The position numbers and the translations under genes are program-made. DNA of 36,323 nucleotides from Aeromonas rivuli (lineage in GTDB: Bacteria; Pseudomonadota; Gammaproteobacteria; Enterobacterales; Aeromonadaceae). The stretch is taken from positions 116,084-152,406 of the forward strand of contig NZ_CDBJ01000071.1 in the NCBI RefSeq assembly GCF_000820045.1. The letters run 5' to 3'. Positions within the stretch are counted from its first letter, which is position 1. Each line of letters begins with the position of its first letter. The notes beneath the pieces were generated by a model, which saw only the letters and a list, made by a program, of their open reading frames with translations, did no database searches and was not told where the DNA came from. Shown in pieces: positions 17,802 through 24,951 of the stretch.

Positions 17802-18284
17802 TCATTCAATCATGGCCGGTTGCGCCTGGGCATCGGCACGCCACAAGCGATAACGCACCTCGTACTCCTGGGGTATATAGATGACGAAAGGCAGCTTGGA
17901 ATTGTAGTTCACGAAGAAGCCTTGGCCATAAATCTGGATGAAGCTCTCTTTCTTCTGGCCTTCCGGGCAGGCCATCAGGGTGCTGATGGGGTCGGAGACC
18001 TTGCCCAGGGTCAGGTAGTTGTAACCCCACCCCTTGACGCTGTGCTGCTCCAGGTTGCCAGCGAAGCGCGGCACGTTGCAATCCACCAGCATCTTCTTGC
18101 CGACTTGCAGCTCGACCATCATGTCGGCTTCATTCTCGACTTCCGGCAGGCGGACAACGACACGTTCCTGGTTTATCTCGGCGGCCGGGAACATGCTGAT
18201 ATCAAATTTTTTCGGTTCGGCGGCGAAGGCATGCCCGCTCAGCAAGAAGGCGCCCAGCAGGCTAAAACGCAATACGGTTTTCAT
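17802..18284 (-). CDS. eco: ecotin, periplasmic serine protease inhibitor
   Basis: A dimeric periplasmic inhibitor of trypsin-fold serine proteases, thought to protect the cell from host proteases such as neutrophil elastase. It has 160 residues with signal peptide MKTVLRFSLLGAFLLSGHAFA before AEPKK. Ecotin features are MVELQVGKKMLVDCNVPRF, KGWGYNYLTLGKVSDPIST, ACPEG and YNSKLPFVIYIPQEYEVRYRLW. Cys69 and Cys106 (precursor) form the conserved disulfide next to the reactive loop. The P1 residue, Met in E. coli (STMMAC), is Leu103 here (STLMAC). GAGGT precedes the ATG at 18284; the frame to 18419 is leader. Confidence 0.95.
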   Translation of the reverse strand: MKTVLRFSLLGAFLLSGHAFAAEPKKFDISMFPAAEINQERVVVRLPEVENEADMMVELQVGKKMLVDCNVPRFAGNLEQHSVKGWGYNYLTLGKVSDPISTLMACPEGQKKESFIQIYGQGFFVNYNSKLPFVIYIPQEYEVRYRLWRADAQAQPAMIE

Positions 18285-18445
18285 CTGTACCTCATGGGAT
18301 TGAACTATCGTCGCTAGACTAACCGCTTCACCGCCTTCATACCAGCGCTCTGCCATGCAAATCCTGCCTGTTCGGCCACACAATGACGTGATTTGGCTAT
18401 TTTCTGACAGTGCGCGCAATCACTGTACTGTTTTGGCGATATCTG

Positions 18446-18485
18446 CTGGCCGACAGCGGTGCGCGGTGCGTCCGCTGTCGGCCAG
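18446..18485 (-). terminator. long hairpin ending the peptidase operon
   Basis: A perfect 14-bp stem: CTGGCCGACAGCGG (18446-18459) and its complement (18472-18485). It starts ten bases after the stop of the last DUF1566 gene. There is no clean T run on the minus strand (CAGATATCGCCAAAAC follows), so it is either a weak terminator or a 3'-end stabiliser. Confidence 0.6.
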
Positions 18486-18494
18486 TTCAGGGGC

Positions 18495-19052
18495 TTAACG
18501 CACCAGTATTAGCTGTTTTGCCCAGGCGCTGGGGGCCCGCAGACCGACGGCGCCGCTGGTGATGTCCAGATAAGCCACCGTCTTGCCCGCCGGGAAGGGG
18601 GTCGAGGACCAGAGATAGACGTAGCCGTCATTGACCTCTTTGCCCTCGCCCGCCATGGCGCGGGGGAAGATGGTCTCGTTCAATGCCGGCTTGTAGCAGG
18701 CGGATTCCAGGATGCTGGTCAGCTCCTTGATGGTGGGCAGGCGCCAGTCGGTGTGACCGCCGAAACCATGGAGGGCGTGATTGGATTCGGTGCGGATCCG
18801 CTCGGCGGTCAGCAGTGCCTGCTGCCAGTAGAGGCGAGTCGGCTCGCCACGGCAGCTCTCATTTTGCCAGGTTTGCCCCAGCTGGCAGCGCATCCAGGTC
18901 AGGCCGGAGGCGCGGTCCGTCACGGTACCGTTGCCGTGATCGAGGAAGCGGGAGCTCGGGCTGGTTCTGGGCATGCTGTCGTCGCAGATGGCGATGGCCA
19001 GTGCCAGCGGGCTACACAGACAAAGCAGCAGGGTCAGGAGAAACTTGTTCAT
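18495..19052 (-). CDS. secreted DUF1566 (Lcl C-terminal domain) protein
   Basis: A 185-residue protein with a signal peptide (MNKFLLTLLLCLCSPLALA) followed by one DUF1566 domain: FLDHGNGTVTDRASGLTWMRC, TDWRLPTIKELTSILE, and a C-terminal YVYLWSSTPF motif. The domain is related to the C-terminal region of the Legionella collagen-like adhesin and is usually extracytoplasmic. Its molecular role here is unknown. The ATG overlaps the stop codon of the preceding DUF1566 lipoprotein by four bases (ATGA), with GAGG upstream, so it is the last member of the five-gene unit. Confidence 0.82.
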   Translation of the reverse strand: MNKFLLTLLLCLCSPLALAIAICDDSMPRTSPSSRFLDHGNGTVTDRASGLTWMRCQLGQTWQNESCRGEPTRLYWQQALLTAERIRTESNHALHGFGGHTDWRLPTIKELTSILESACYKPALNETIFPRAMAGEGKEVNDGYVYLWSSTPFPAGKTVAYLDITSGAVGLRAPSAWAKQLILVR

Positions 19053-20419
19053 CGGGTTACCTCGGCCACCAGGCGCAGTTGCAGGGCATTGGGGTCGTCA
19101 GGGGTTTGTACGGGAGTCGGGTAATCGGTGCCAGCGTCCTCACCCCAATAAAGCGGGGCAATGACACTGAGCGGCGCACTCTCGAGGCGACGGGAGGGGG
19201 TCAGAGTCTGACTCCAGTAATAGCCATCGAAGCCATTGAGACCGGTACCCAGATCGGGGAAGTAGCGCACATCGAGGGTGGCAATCTGCCCATCCTGCTG
19301 AGCCAGCGAGCCGTAGTGTTGCAGGCTCATCAGCTCCTGGGCGTGGGGCAGGCGCCAGTGCGCGATGCCGCACAGTTGCTGGCTGTTGAGCCATTGACGG
19401 TATTGCTCGGTTGAGCAGATGGCCTCACCACTCGGGCAGGCGTAGTCCAGCTCGGCTTGTTGGGGATGGTAGTTGCCAAACTCCCAGGCGAAGACCCGAT
19501 GCAGATCCCGCGGGCTGTCCGGGTCATCCAGCTTCTTCTCCCAGACGAGGCCGGTGTTGAGATCCTCCACACAATCCCATTGAGCTGCGCTGTCCGGCAG
19601 CGGCTGCCCCTTGTTGTCGAGCTTGCGATAACGCAGGGGAGCCTGCTTGAGGCTGGCATCCTGGCCCGGATGATCCGCGGGCTCGCTGGTCAGCAGATAA
19701 TCCACTCCGTCGCTGAACGTCGTGACGCCGCTGGCGGTGACCAGGGCTCTTGGCTGCTGCTGTTGCAACACGGCGCCGAGTCGGGGTTGCAGGCTGAGGA
19801 GCTCCGGACTGTCGGAAAAATGCTGACTGAGCTCGGGCAGCAGGGTGACCAGCCCCTGCCAGATCTGGCGTTGGCGCTCATCGGCGGATTGGCCCGGCAG
19901 GGTCGTGGCGTCATCGAGTGCGGCCAGCGCCAGCTCGGCGAGGGCCTGGTTGAACTCTTCCAACCGAGCCAGGGCGGCCAGATCCTGGCCCGGCTGCAGG
20001 GGGGCCAGGTCGGCCAGCAGCTTGGCCAGTGCCTGGGCTGGCGGCATCCCCTCACCGACCCGGATCTGCAACAAGGTGCTCAGGGGACTGGGCGTGAGGT
20101 GTTGTGCATCCTGGCGCGCCGCCGGGTGAGTCAGGGTCAGCGCGGCGGGATCCCTTGGGATGAACAGCAGAGGGCTGGTCAGCAGGGTGGGGGAGTGCCC
20201 CTCCAGCGGGCGAGCGCCTGCGGCGCCATTGACCTCGGGTTCACCGGCGTCACAACGATCGTTTTGATTGAGGTTGACGCACAGGGTGCCTGCCTGGGGC
20301 AGGTTGACCGTCAGGCGATAGGCCGGTGCGGCCAGTGGCGCCTCGTCCGAGTCGCCGCCACCGCAGGCGCCGAGCAGGGGAGCCAGCAAACAGGCAAGCC
20401 GGCTGTATTTCAGATTCAT
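19049..20419 (-). CDS. DUF1566-domain lipoprotein
   Basis: A 456-residue protein with a lipoprotein signal: MNLKYSRLACLLAPLLGAC, where LGAC is the lipobox and the residues after Cys are GGGDSDE. An Asp two after the Cys is absent, so outer-membrane sorting is likely. Residues 35-65 (LCVNLNQNDRCDAGEPEV) resemble calcium-binding or EF-like loops of surface lipoproteins. Residues 75-230 are Leu/Ala/Gln-rich and helical. The C-terminal half (about 255-456) is a DUF1566 domain: DLNTGLVWEKKLDD, HWRLPHAQELMSLQHYG, GYYWSQTLTPSR. GAGG precedes the ATG. The gene is 52 bp after the metallopeptidase and overlaps the next gene. Confidence 0.82.
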   Translation of the reverse strand: MNLKYSRLACLLAPLLGACGGGDSDEAPLAAPAYRLTVNLPQAGTLCVNLNQNDRCDAGEPEVNGAAGARPLEGHSPTLLTSPLLFIPRDPAALTLTHPAARQDAQHLTPSPLSTLLQIRVGEGMPPAQALAKLLADLAPLQPGQDLAALARLEEFNQALAELALAALDDATTLPGQSADERQRQIWQGLVTLLPELSQHFSDSPELLSLQPRLGAVLQQQQPRALVTASGVTTFSDGVDYLLTSEPADHPGQDASLKQAPLRYRKLDNKGQPLPDSAAQWDCVEDLNTGLVWEKKLDDPDSPRDLHRVFAWEFGNYHPQQAELDYACPSGEAICSTEQYRQWLNSQQLCGIAHWRLPHAQELMSLQHYGSLAQQDGQIATLDVRYFPDLGTGLNGFDGYYWSQTLTPSRRLESAPLSVIAPLYWGEDAGTDYPTPVQTPDDPNALQLRLVAEVTR

Positions 20420-20432
20420 CTCTTGTCCTCAA

Positions 20433-20448
20433 AGGGGCCTGGGCCCCT
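20433..20448 (-). other. hairpin before the DUF1566 lipoprotein gene
   Basis: AGGGGCC (20433-20439) and GGCCCCT (20442-20448) form a compact stem. Read on the minus strand it is followed by TTTGAGG, which includes the ribosome site of the lipoprotein gene. It may reduce expression of the last two genes relative to the first three. Confidence 0.45.
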
Positions 20449-20471
20449 CGCTGTTATTGATAGGGTCTGTG

Positions 20472-22886
20472 TTAACCACGACGCACGAAACGGCGCCAGA
20501 GGGCGAGCGGCAGTAGCCAGAACAGGTTGATGGCACCGCCCCCGCTGCTGTCCGCGGTGTCGAAGTGGATGATGCCGTCCTTGGGCGGCGCCACCGGCTT
20601 GCCACATTGGGCGCCGACGCGCTGGCTGATGCTCCAGCCATTCAGGCGGCCCTGCTTGCCGGGGGCGTTGTCCACGACTTCCAGGGTCCACTTGCCCGAC
20701 AAGGGTTCGCCGTTGAACAGGCTCAAGGTTTGCAGGGATTGCAGTTCGGTCGGGAAGACCCCCTTGAGACGGGGCAGCGGACTGTAGCCTTTGTCCCAGA
20801 TCTGGACCCGGGTGCCGGAGGGGGAGTTGAGCCAGATCTCCAGCTCGTCCAGGGCCTCGTGTTGCAAGTCCAGGGTCAGTTGCAACTGATCGCTCACCCT
20901 GGCATCGCTCTTTTCCAGCAGCAGACTGGTTTCGCTCAAGCCCTTCTCATCGCTGCTGATGGCATCGTTGAGGGTCAGTGACTGGCCGCTTGCTCGGGCG
21001 ACTACCGGGGTGCCGATCGGCAGGCTCAGCGGTTGCTGCCACTGGCGCTCGCTCGGACTGGCACCCGTCAGGGCGAGGGTGATGGGCACGTCCACCACGT
21101 CGCCACAGGCGAGCGGAGCCTGGGCCAGCAGTCGCAGGGTGGTGGTCATGAGGCCGCCTGGTGCCAGGGTGCTGCTCTGCCACTGAACCGGCTCGGCCTG
21201 CAGGCCGCCGGGCAGGGCCAGGGTCAGACTGTGCAGGGTCACTGGCGTGTTGCCGGGGTTGCTGAGGTTGAGTACCACCGACTGGCGCTCACCGAGCTCG
21301 ATGGCGCTGCCGTCGGCCAGAGCCATGCTGACCGGTGCCTGCAGCAGGCCGTGCTGACGGAATGCCTGTTCCAGCAGGCGACCATAGTGGCGCGCCGGAT
21401 ATAGCCGCTCGGCCGTGTCCACCGTGAGGCGGGCCAGCTGTGGCATGCGAATGGCGGGTCCTAAGCCGAAGTGGGACTCTATGACGAGGCGATCAAACTC
21501 GTCTCGCGCCACCTCGCCATGTTCGGCGACGGCCGCCAGCAGAGCCTGGAACAGGGGGGTGCCCCACAGCTGATCACCGTTGCTGCCGTTGATGGTTCTG
21601 TGGGCCGGATAGTTGTAGTCCGGGTGATAGCGGGCGCGCAGATCGTCCAGCTGGCGCGGGGCCCGGTCGGTGAAGCGGGCATCCCAGTTGAACACCATGG
21701 CCGGTTCGAACTGGCGACCCGCCTCGCTGCGCTGACGATGACTGGCCGCCAGATAGTCGCTGAAGCCTTCACCTATGGCGCCCCAGTCACCCTCTTCCCC
21801 GAGATCCGGCACTATGTGGTGCTGCACCGCGTGACCAAACTCGTGCCAGACAACCATGGGGTCTTCGGCATCGGGCACGCCGCTGCGGCCCAGCTCCAGC
21901 CTGCGCTCAAACGGATCGTAGAGGGAGTTGTCCTGAAAGCCGGCATCGGTGTCGATGTCGAGGGCGCCGGGGATGAGGTCGGCAAAGCCGAGCGTCTTGA
22001 GGTGGCGCTGGGCCAAGTCCAGGTGGTAGTAGGCGTTGATGTCGGCGAAGCCCGGATCGTCTCGGGTCAGGCGAAATGCCTGAGCATTGTCGGCGCGGTA
22101 GGGCGCCGTGCTGGGCTCCATGGCATCCACCACCCGGGCATGGGGGCCGCTGAGCAGATAGTCGCTGCCCTGCAGGGTGACCGGCAGCGCCACCTTGTCC
22201 TGGTAGGCGGCATCGGCAAGTACCAGGGCGTCGTGCCAGATCAGGCTGGCATCTTGCAACTGGGTACGAGGATCCGGGTCGAACACCCGGGCCAAGACGG
22301 AGACATCTCCCGCATCGGGGGCCTGTAGCGCCGTGGTGGTTGCCCTGTCTCCCCAGCGGCCGAGCTCCTCTGTGCCATCACAGCTGGCAAACAGCTGCAC
22401 ATGGGAGGCCTTGGCGTTGCCATCCTTGTGCTCACGAATGCGCTGGCGCAGGGCCGGCACCAGGGTCTCGCCATCGCGCCAGTACCAGGCCTCGACCAGA
22501 TCGAGGGTGTCAATCTGGGCACCGGCATCGCGCAGGCTGGTCAGCAAGGGATCCAGATTGCCACTGGCATCGCAGCCCGGCAGGCTGGTCTGAAGGGGGC
22601 GCAGGTTGTGGTAGAGGCGCCAGGGCTTGCCGGCGCTGTCTATGCTGACGGCCGCCTGGGTGGTGGCCACCGGCAGGCCGTTGACCAGCATGCGGAAGCT
22701 ATGGTGGTGGCCGAGCAGGCTGGCCTTGTCGTAGTCGGGGGCAAGGGTCACGCCGAGGCGAGTCTCCAGCCAGGCTCGGGGCGTGGCGGTCAGCGGCGCC
22801 TCATCGACAAATTGCAGCTCTGCCGCACAGAGGGGTTGGGCGAGCAGGGTCGCCGCCAGCCAGAGGGCCAGGGAAGAGGGTTTCAT
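20472..22886 (-). CDS. M36-like zinc metallopeptidase with P-domain and GlyGly-CTERM tail
   Basis: An 804-residue exported peptidase. A signal peptide (MKPSSLALWLAATLLAQPLCA) is followed by a propeptide-like region to about 300. The gluzincin site has zinc ligands and catalytic Glu in HEFGH (348-352) and the third ligand in GEGFSDYLAA (Glu373), as in M36/fungalysin-type enzymes. Residues 520-640 look like a beta-sandwich. About 650-757 is a proprotein-convertase P-domain (LEIWLNSPSGTRVQIWDKG, LSGKWTLEVVDNAPGKQGRLNGWSI). The end (about 779-804: DSSGGGAINLF, hydrophobic helix, RRFVRRG) is a GlyGly-CTERM sorting signal, processed by rhombosortase for type II-dependent surface display. Start set by TGGAG and the signal peptide. 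Confidence 0.88.
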   Translation of the reverse strand: MKPSSLALWLAATLLAQPLCAAELQFVDEAPLTATPRAWLETRLGVTLAPDYDKASLLGHHHSFRMLVNGLPVATTQAAVSIDSAGKPWRLYHNLRPLQTSLPGCDASGNLDPLLTSLRDAGAQIDTLDLVEAWYWRDGETLVPALRQRIREHKDGNAKASHVQLFASCDGTEELGRWGDRATTTALQAPDAGDVSVLARVFDPDPRTQLQDASLIWHDALVLADAAYQDKVALPVTLQGSDYLLSGPHARVVDAMEPSTAPYRADNAQAFRLTRDDPGFADINAYYHLDLAQRHLKTLGFADLIPGALDIDTDAGFQDNSLYDPFERRLELGRSGVPDAEDPMVVWHEFGHAVQHHIVPDLGEEGDWGAIGEGFSDYLAASHRQRSEAGRQFEPAMVFNWDARFTDRAPRQLDDLRARYHPDYNYPAHRTINGSNGDQLWGTPLFQALLAAVAEHGEVARDEFDRLVIESHFGLGPAIRMPQLARLTVDTAERLYPARHYGRLLEQAFRQHGLLQAPVSMALADGSAIELGERQSVVLNLSNPGNTPVTLHSLTLALPGGLQAEPVQWQSSTLAPGGLMTTTLRLLAQAPLACGDVVDVPITLALTGASPSERQWQQPLSLPIGTPVVARASGQSLTLNDAISSDEKGLSETSLLLEKSDARVSDQLQLTLDLQHEALDELEIWLNSPSGTRVQIWDKGYSPLPRLKGVFPTELQSLQTLSLFNGEPLSGKWTLEVVDNAPGKQGRLNGWSISQRVGAQCGKPVAPPKDGIIHFDTADSSGGGAINLFWLLPLALWRRFVRRG

Positions 22887-22926
22887 GGATGACTCCAAAA
22901 CGGGATTGAAAGAGTGAGGCATGGCA

Positions 22927-24951
22927 TCAGGGGGTGACCCCGGCCAGGTTGAGCAAGAAGGCATATTCGCGGGCGGCCTGCTGCTGCGCCGTGCCCGCGC
23001 TGGCCAGATGTCCGCCGTCGAGCTCGGTGCTGAGCAGATAGGGGCCGGCCGCGGTGCTCTGCTCCCGCAGACGGGCCATCCACTTCAGCGGCTCCCAGTA
23101 AGGCACCTGACTGTCATAGAGTCCGGCCGTCACATAGAGGGGCGGGTAGGGCGCAGCATGCAGGTTGTCATAGGGGCTCAGGCGGCGCATGGCGGCGTAG
23201 TCCGCCGGCTTGGCCGGGTTGCCCCACTCGGCATACTCCTGGCGGGTGAGCGGCAGTTCGGGATCGCTCATGGTGCCGAGCAAGTCGACGAAGGGCACCT
23301 GCAACAGGGCGCCAGCGAAGCGGGTAGGGGCCTGATTGAGCGCCGCCGCCACCAGCAGGCCGCCGGCGCTGCCGCCCATGGCGAACAGCCGGGCAGCGTC
23401 GATGGCGGGATCCCGCGCCAGGGCATCGGCGACGGCCAGGAAGTCATCCACGCTGTGCTGTTTGCGCTGACCCCGGCCGTCTTGATACCAGCCATCTCCC
23501 AGCAGACCGCCGCCACGCACATGGGCGATGGCGTAGACGAAACCACGATCGAGCAGGCTCAACACCTGAGGCTGGTAGTAGGGGCGCATGGGGGTGCCAT
23601 AGGCGCCATAGCCATAGAGCAGCAGCGCCTTGGGGGTCTTGATCTCTTTGCGCCACACCAGGGAGACCGGCACCCGGGCGCCGTCCTTGCCCAGGACCCA
23701 GCGCCGTTCGCTCTGATAGACAGAGGCCGCTGCCTGAGTGGCATCGCTCAGCCATTGCCCCGAGTCCAGATCCAGCCAGCGTTGATGCGGGGCCTCGGCC
23801 ATACCCTGGCGGCGGATCAACAGGTGCTGGCTGGCCGGATCCTGAGCGCCCTGGATCCAGGCCGTACCCGCCCCTTCGGTGAGCGGCAGGCTGTGGCGCA
23901 GTTGGCCGTTGGCATCGAGCACATCGAGCCAGTCATCGCCATCCTTGCGGTATTGCAGCACGGTGTGATTGGCAAACAGGCGCCACTTCTCGAGGGTGCG
24001 GCCCTGACCGGGCCAACGCAGCTGCCACTTGCCTTGCCTCAGTGCGGCCAGGCTGCTGGCCTGGTAGAGGCCAAGCTCGCCATCCCGGTTGCTCTTGAGC
24101 AGCACCCGCTCTCCCAGGGTATCGAGGTAGTACTCCACCCCGGGTTGGCGGGCCTTGAGCAGGGCGGCGCCACCATCATCCAGCAGGTATTGCTCCGAGC
24201 TGTTGTGGTTGTTGCTCTGCAAGATGAGGTGACGCTGGTCGGTGGTGCGATAGAGACTGAGCAGCCAGGCGGCATCCATCTCCTGATGGATCAGCCGCTC
24301 CTTGCCCCCTTGCCAGGCCCACAGTTGCCAGGGGCGCAGGGTATTGCGCTCGTTGGCCAGGGTATAGAGGGTCTTGCCATCCAGGCTCCAGAGCAGATCG
24401 CTGGCGCGGTGTGGCAAAGAGGCGAGCGTCTCGCCGCTCGCCAGATCCAGCAGGCTGATGCGGTAATCCCTGTCGCCACGGCTATCTTCGGCCAGCGCCA
24501 GCCAGCGCCCATCGGGATGCAGCGACCAGCTGGCGAGCTCGTAGTAGCCCTCCCCTGGTTGACGCGGGGCCAGCCGCTGGCGGGGGGTGGCCTGCTCATC
24601 GGTCCGCTGCCACAGGCTGCCGTCCGCTTTCATGCGCCACTGGCTGCCCGCCAGGCTCAGCCACTCCTCTGGTAGAGGCTCGCCCCGTTCTCTGGCCTGC
24701 CACTCGGTTAGCAGTTGCTGTGCCAGTGCTTGCTGGCCGCTGAGCTGTTGCTCGGTCCAGCGATTCTGCTCGCGCAGCAGCGTCAGCAATTCGGGGGAGC
24801 GGCGGCTGTCGTCACGCCAGCCGCCATAGGGATCGACCCGAGCAATCTCGCCCTGCATCAGCAAGGGACGTTTGGGGATGGGGGGCGCTTCCTCAGAGGC
24901 CTGGGAGGCAGGGGCCGCCAGCAGGGCGGCCAGGATCAGTAGGTGCTGCAT
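22927..24951 (-). CDS. exported S9 family prolyl oligopeptidase (oligopeptidase B-like)
   Basis: A 674-residue serine peptidase of family S9A. An N-terminal seven-bladed propeller (about 70-415) gates the catalytic alpha/beta-hydrolase domain, so only oligopeptides enter. The triad is visible: Ser528 in MGGSAGG, Asp613 in LYDSQVPYWEP and His648 in DGGHLASAG. The motifs AHVRGGGLLGDGWYQDGR and YGAYG are of the oligopeptidase B type. Unlike the usual cytosolic enzyme it begins with a signal peptide (MQHLLILAALLAAPASQA), so it should act in the periplasm. Its ATG shares one base with the stop codon of the TonB receptor gene (TGATG). The metallopeptidase gene starts 40 bp downstream. Confidence 0.92.
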   Translation of the reverse strand: MQHLLILAALLAAPASQASEEAPPIPKRPLLMQGEIARVDPYGGWRDDSRRSPELLTLLREQNRWTEQQLSGQQALAQQLLTEWQARERGEPLPEEWLSLAGSQWRMKADGSLWQRTDEQATPRQRLAPRQPGEGYYELASWSLHPDGRWLALAEDSRGDRDYRISLLDLASGETLASLPHRASDLLWSLDGKTLYTLANERNTLRPWQLWAWQGGKERLIHQEMDAAWLLSLYRTTDQRHLILQSNNHNSSEQYLLDDGGAALLKARQPGVEYYLDTLGERVLLKSNRDGELGLYQASSLAALRQGKWQLRWPGQGRTLEKWRLFANHTVLQYRKDGDDWLDVLDANGQLRHSLPLTEGAGTAWIQGAQDPASQHLLIRRQGMAEAPHQRWLDLDSGQWLSDATQAAASVYQSERRWVLGKDGARVPVSLVWRKEIKTPKALLLYGYGAYGTPMRPYYQPQVLSLLDRGFVYAIAHVRGGGLLGDGWYQDGRGQRKQHSVDDFLAVADALARDPAIDAARLFAMGGSAGGLLVAAALNQAPTRFAGALLQVPFVDLLGTMSDPELPLTRQEYAEWGNPAKPADYAAMRRLSPYDNLHAAPYPPLYVTAGLYDSQVPYWEPLKWMARLREQSTAAGPYLLSTELDGGHLASAGTAQQQAAREYAFLLNLAGVTP

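Noticed and set aside
22921..24675. Plus-strand open frame opposite the S9 peptidase, and a similar one opposite the TonB receptor at 25371-27122
   Set aside because: Both mirror genuine genes and show Gly/Ala/Leu/Gln/His-rich nonsense translations.
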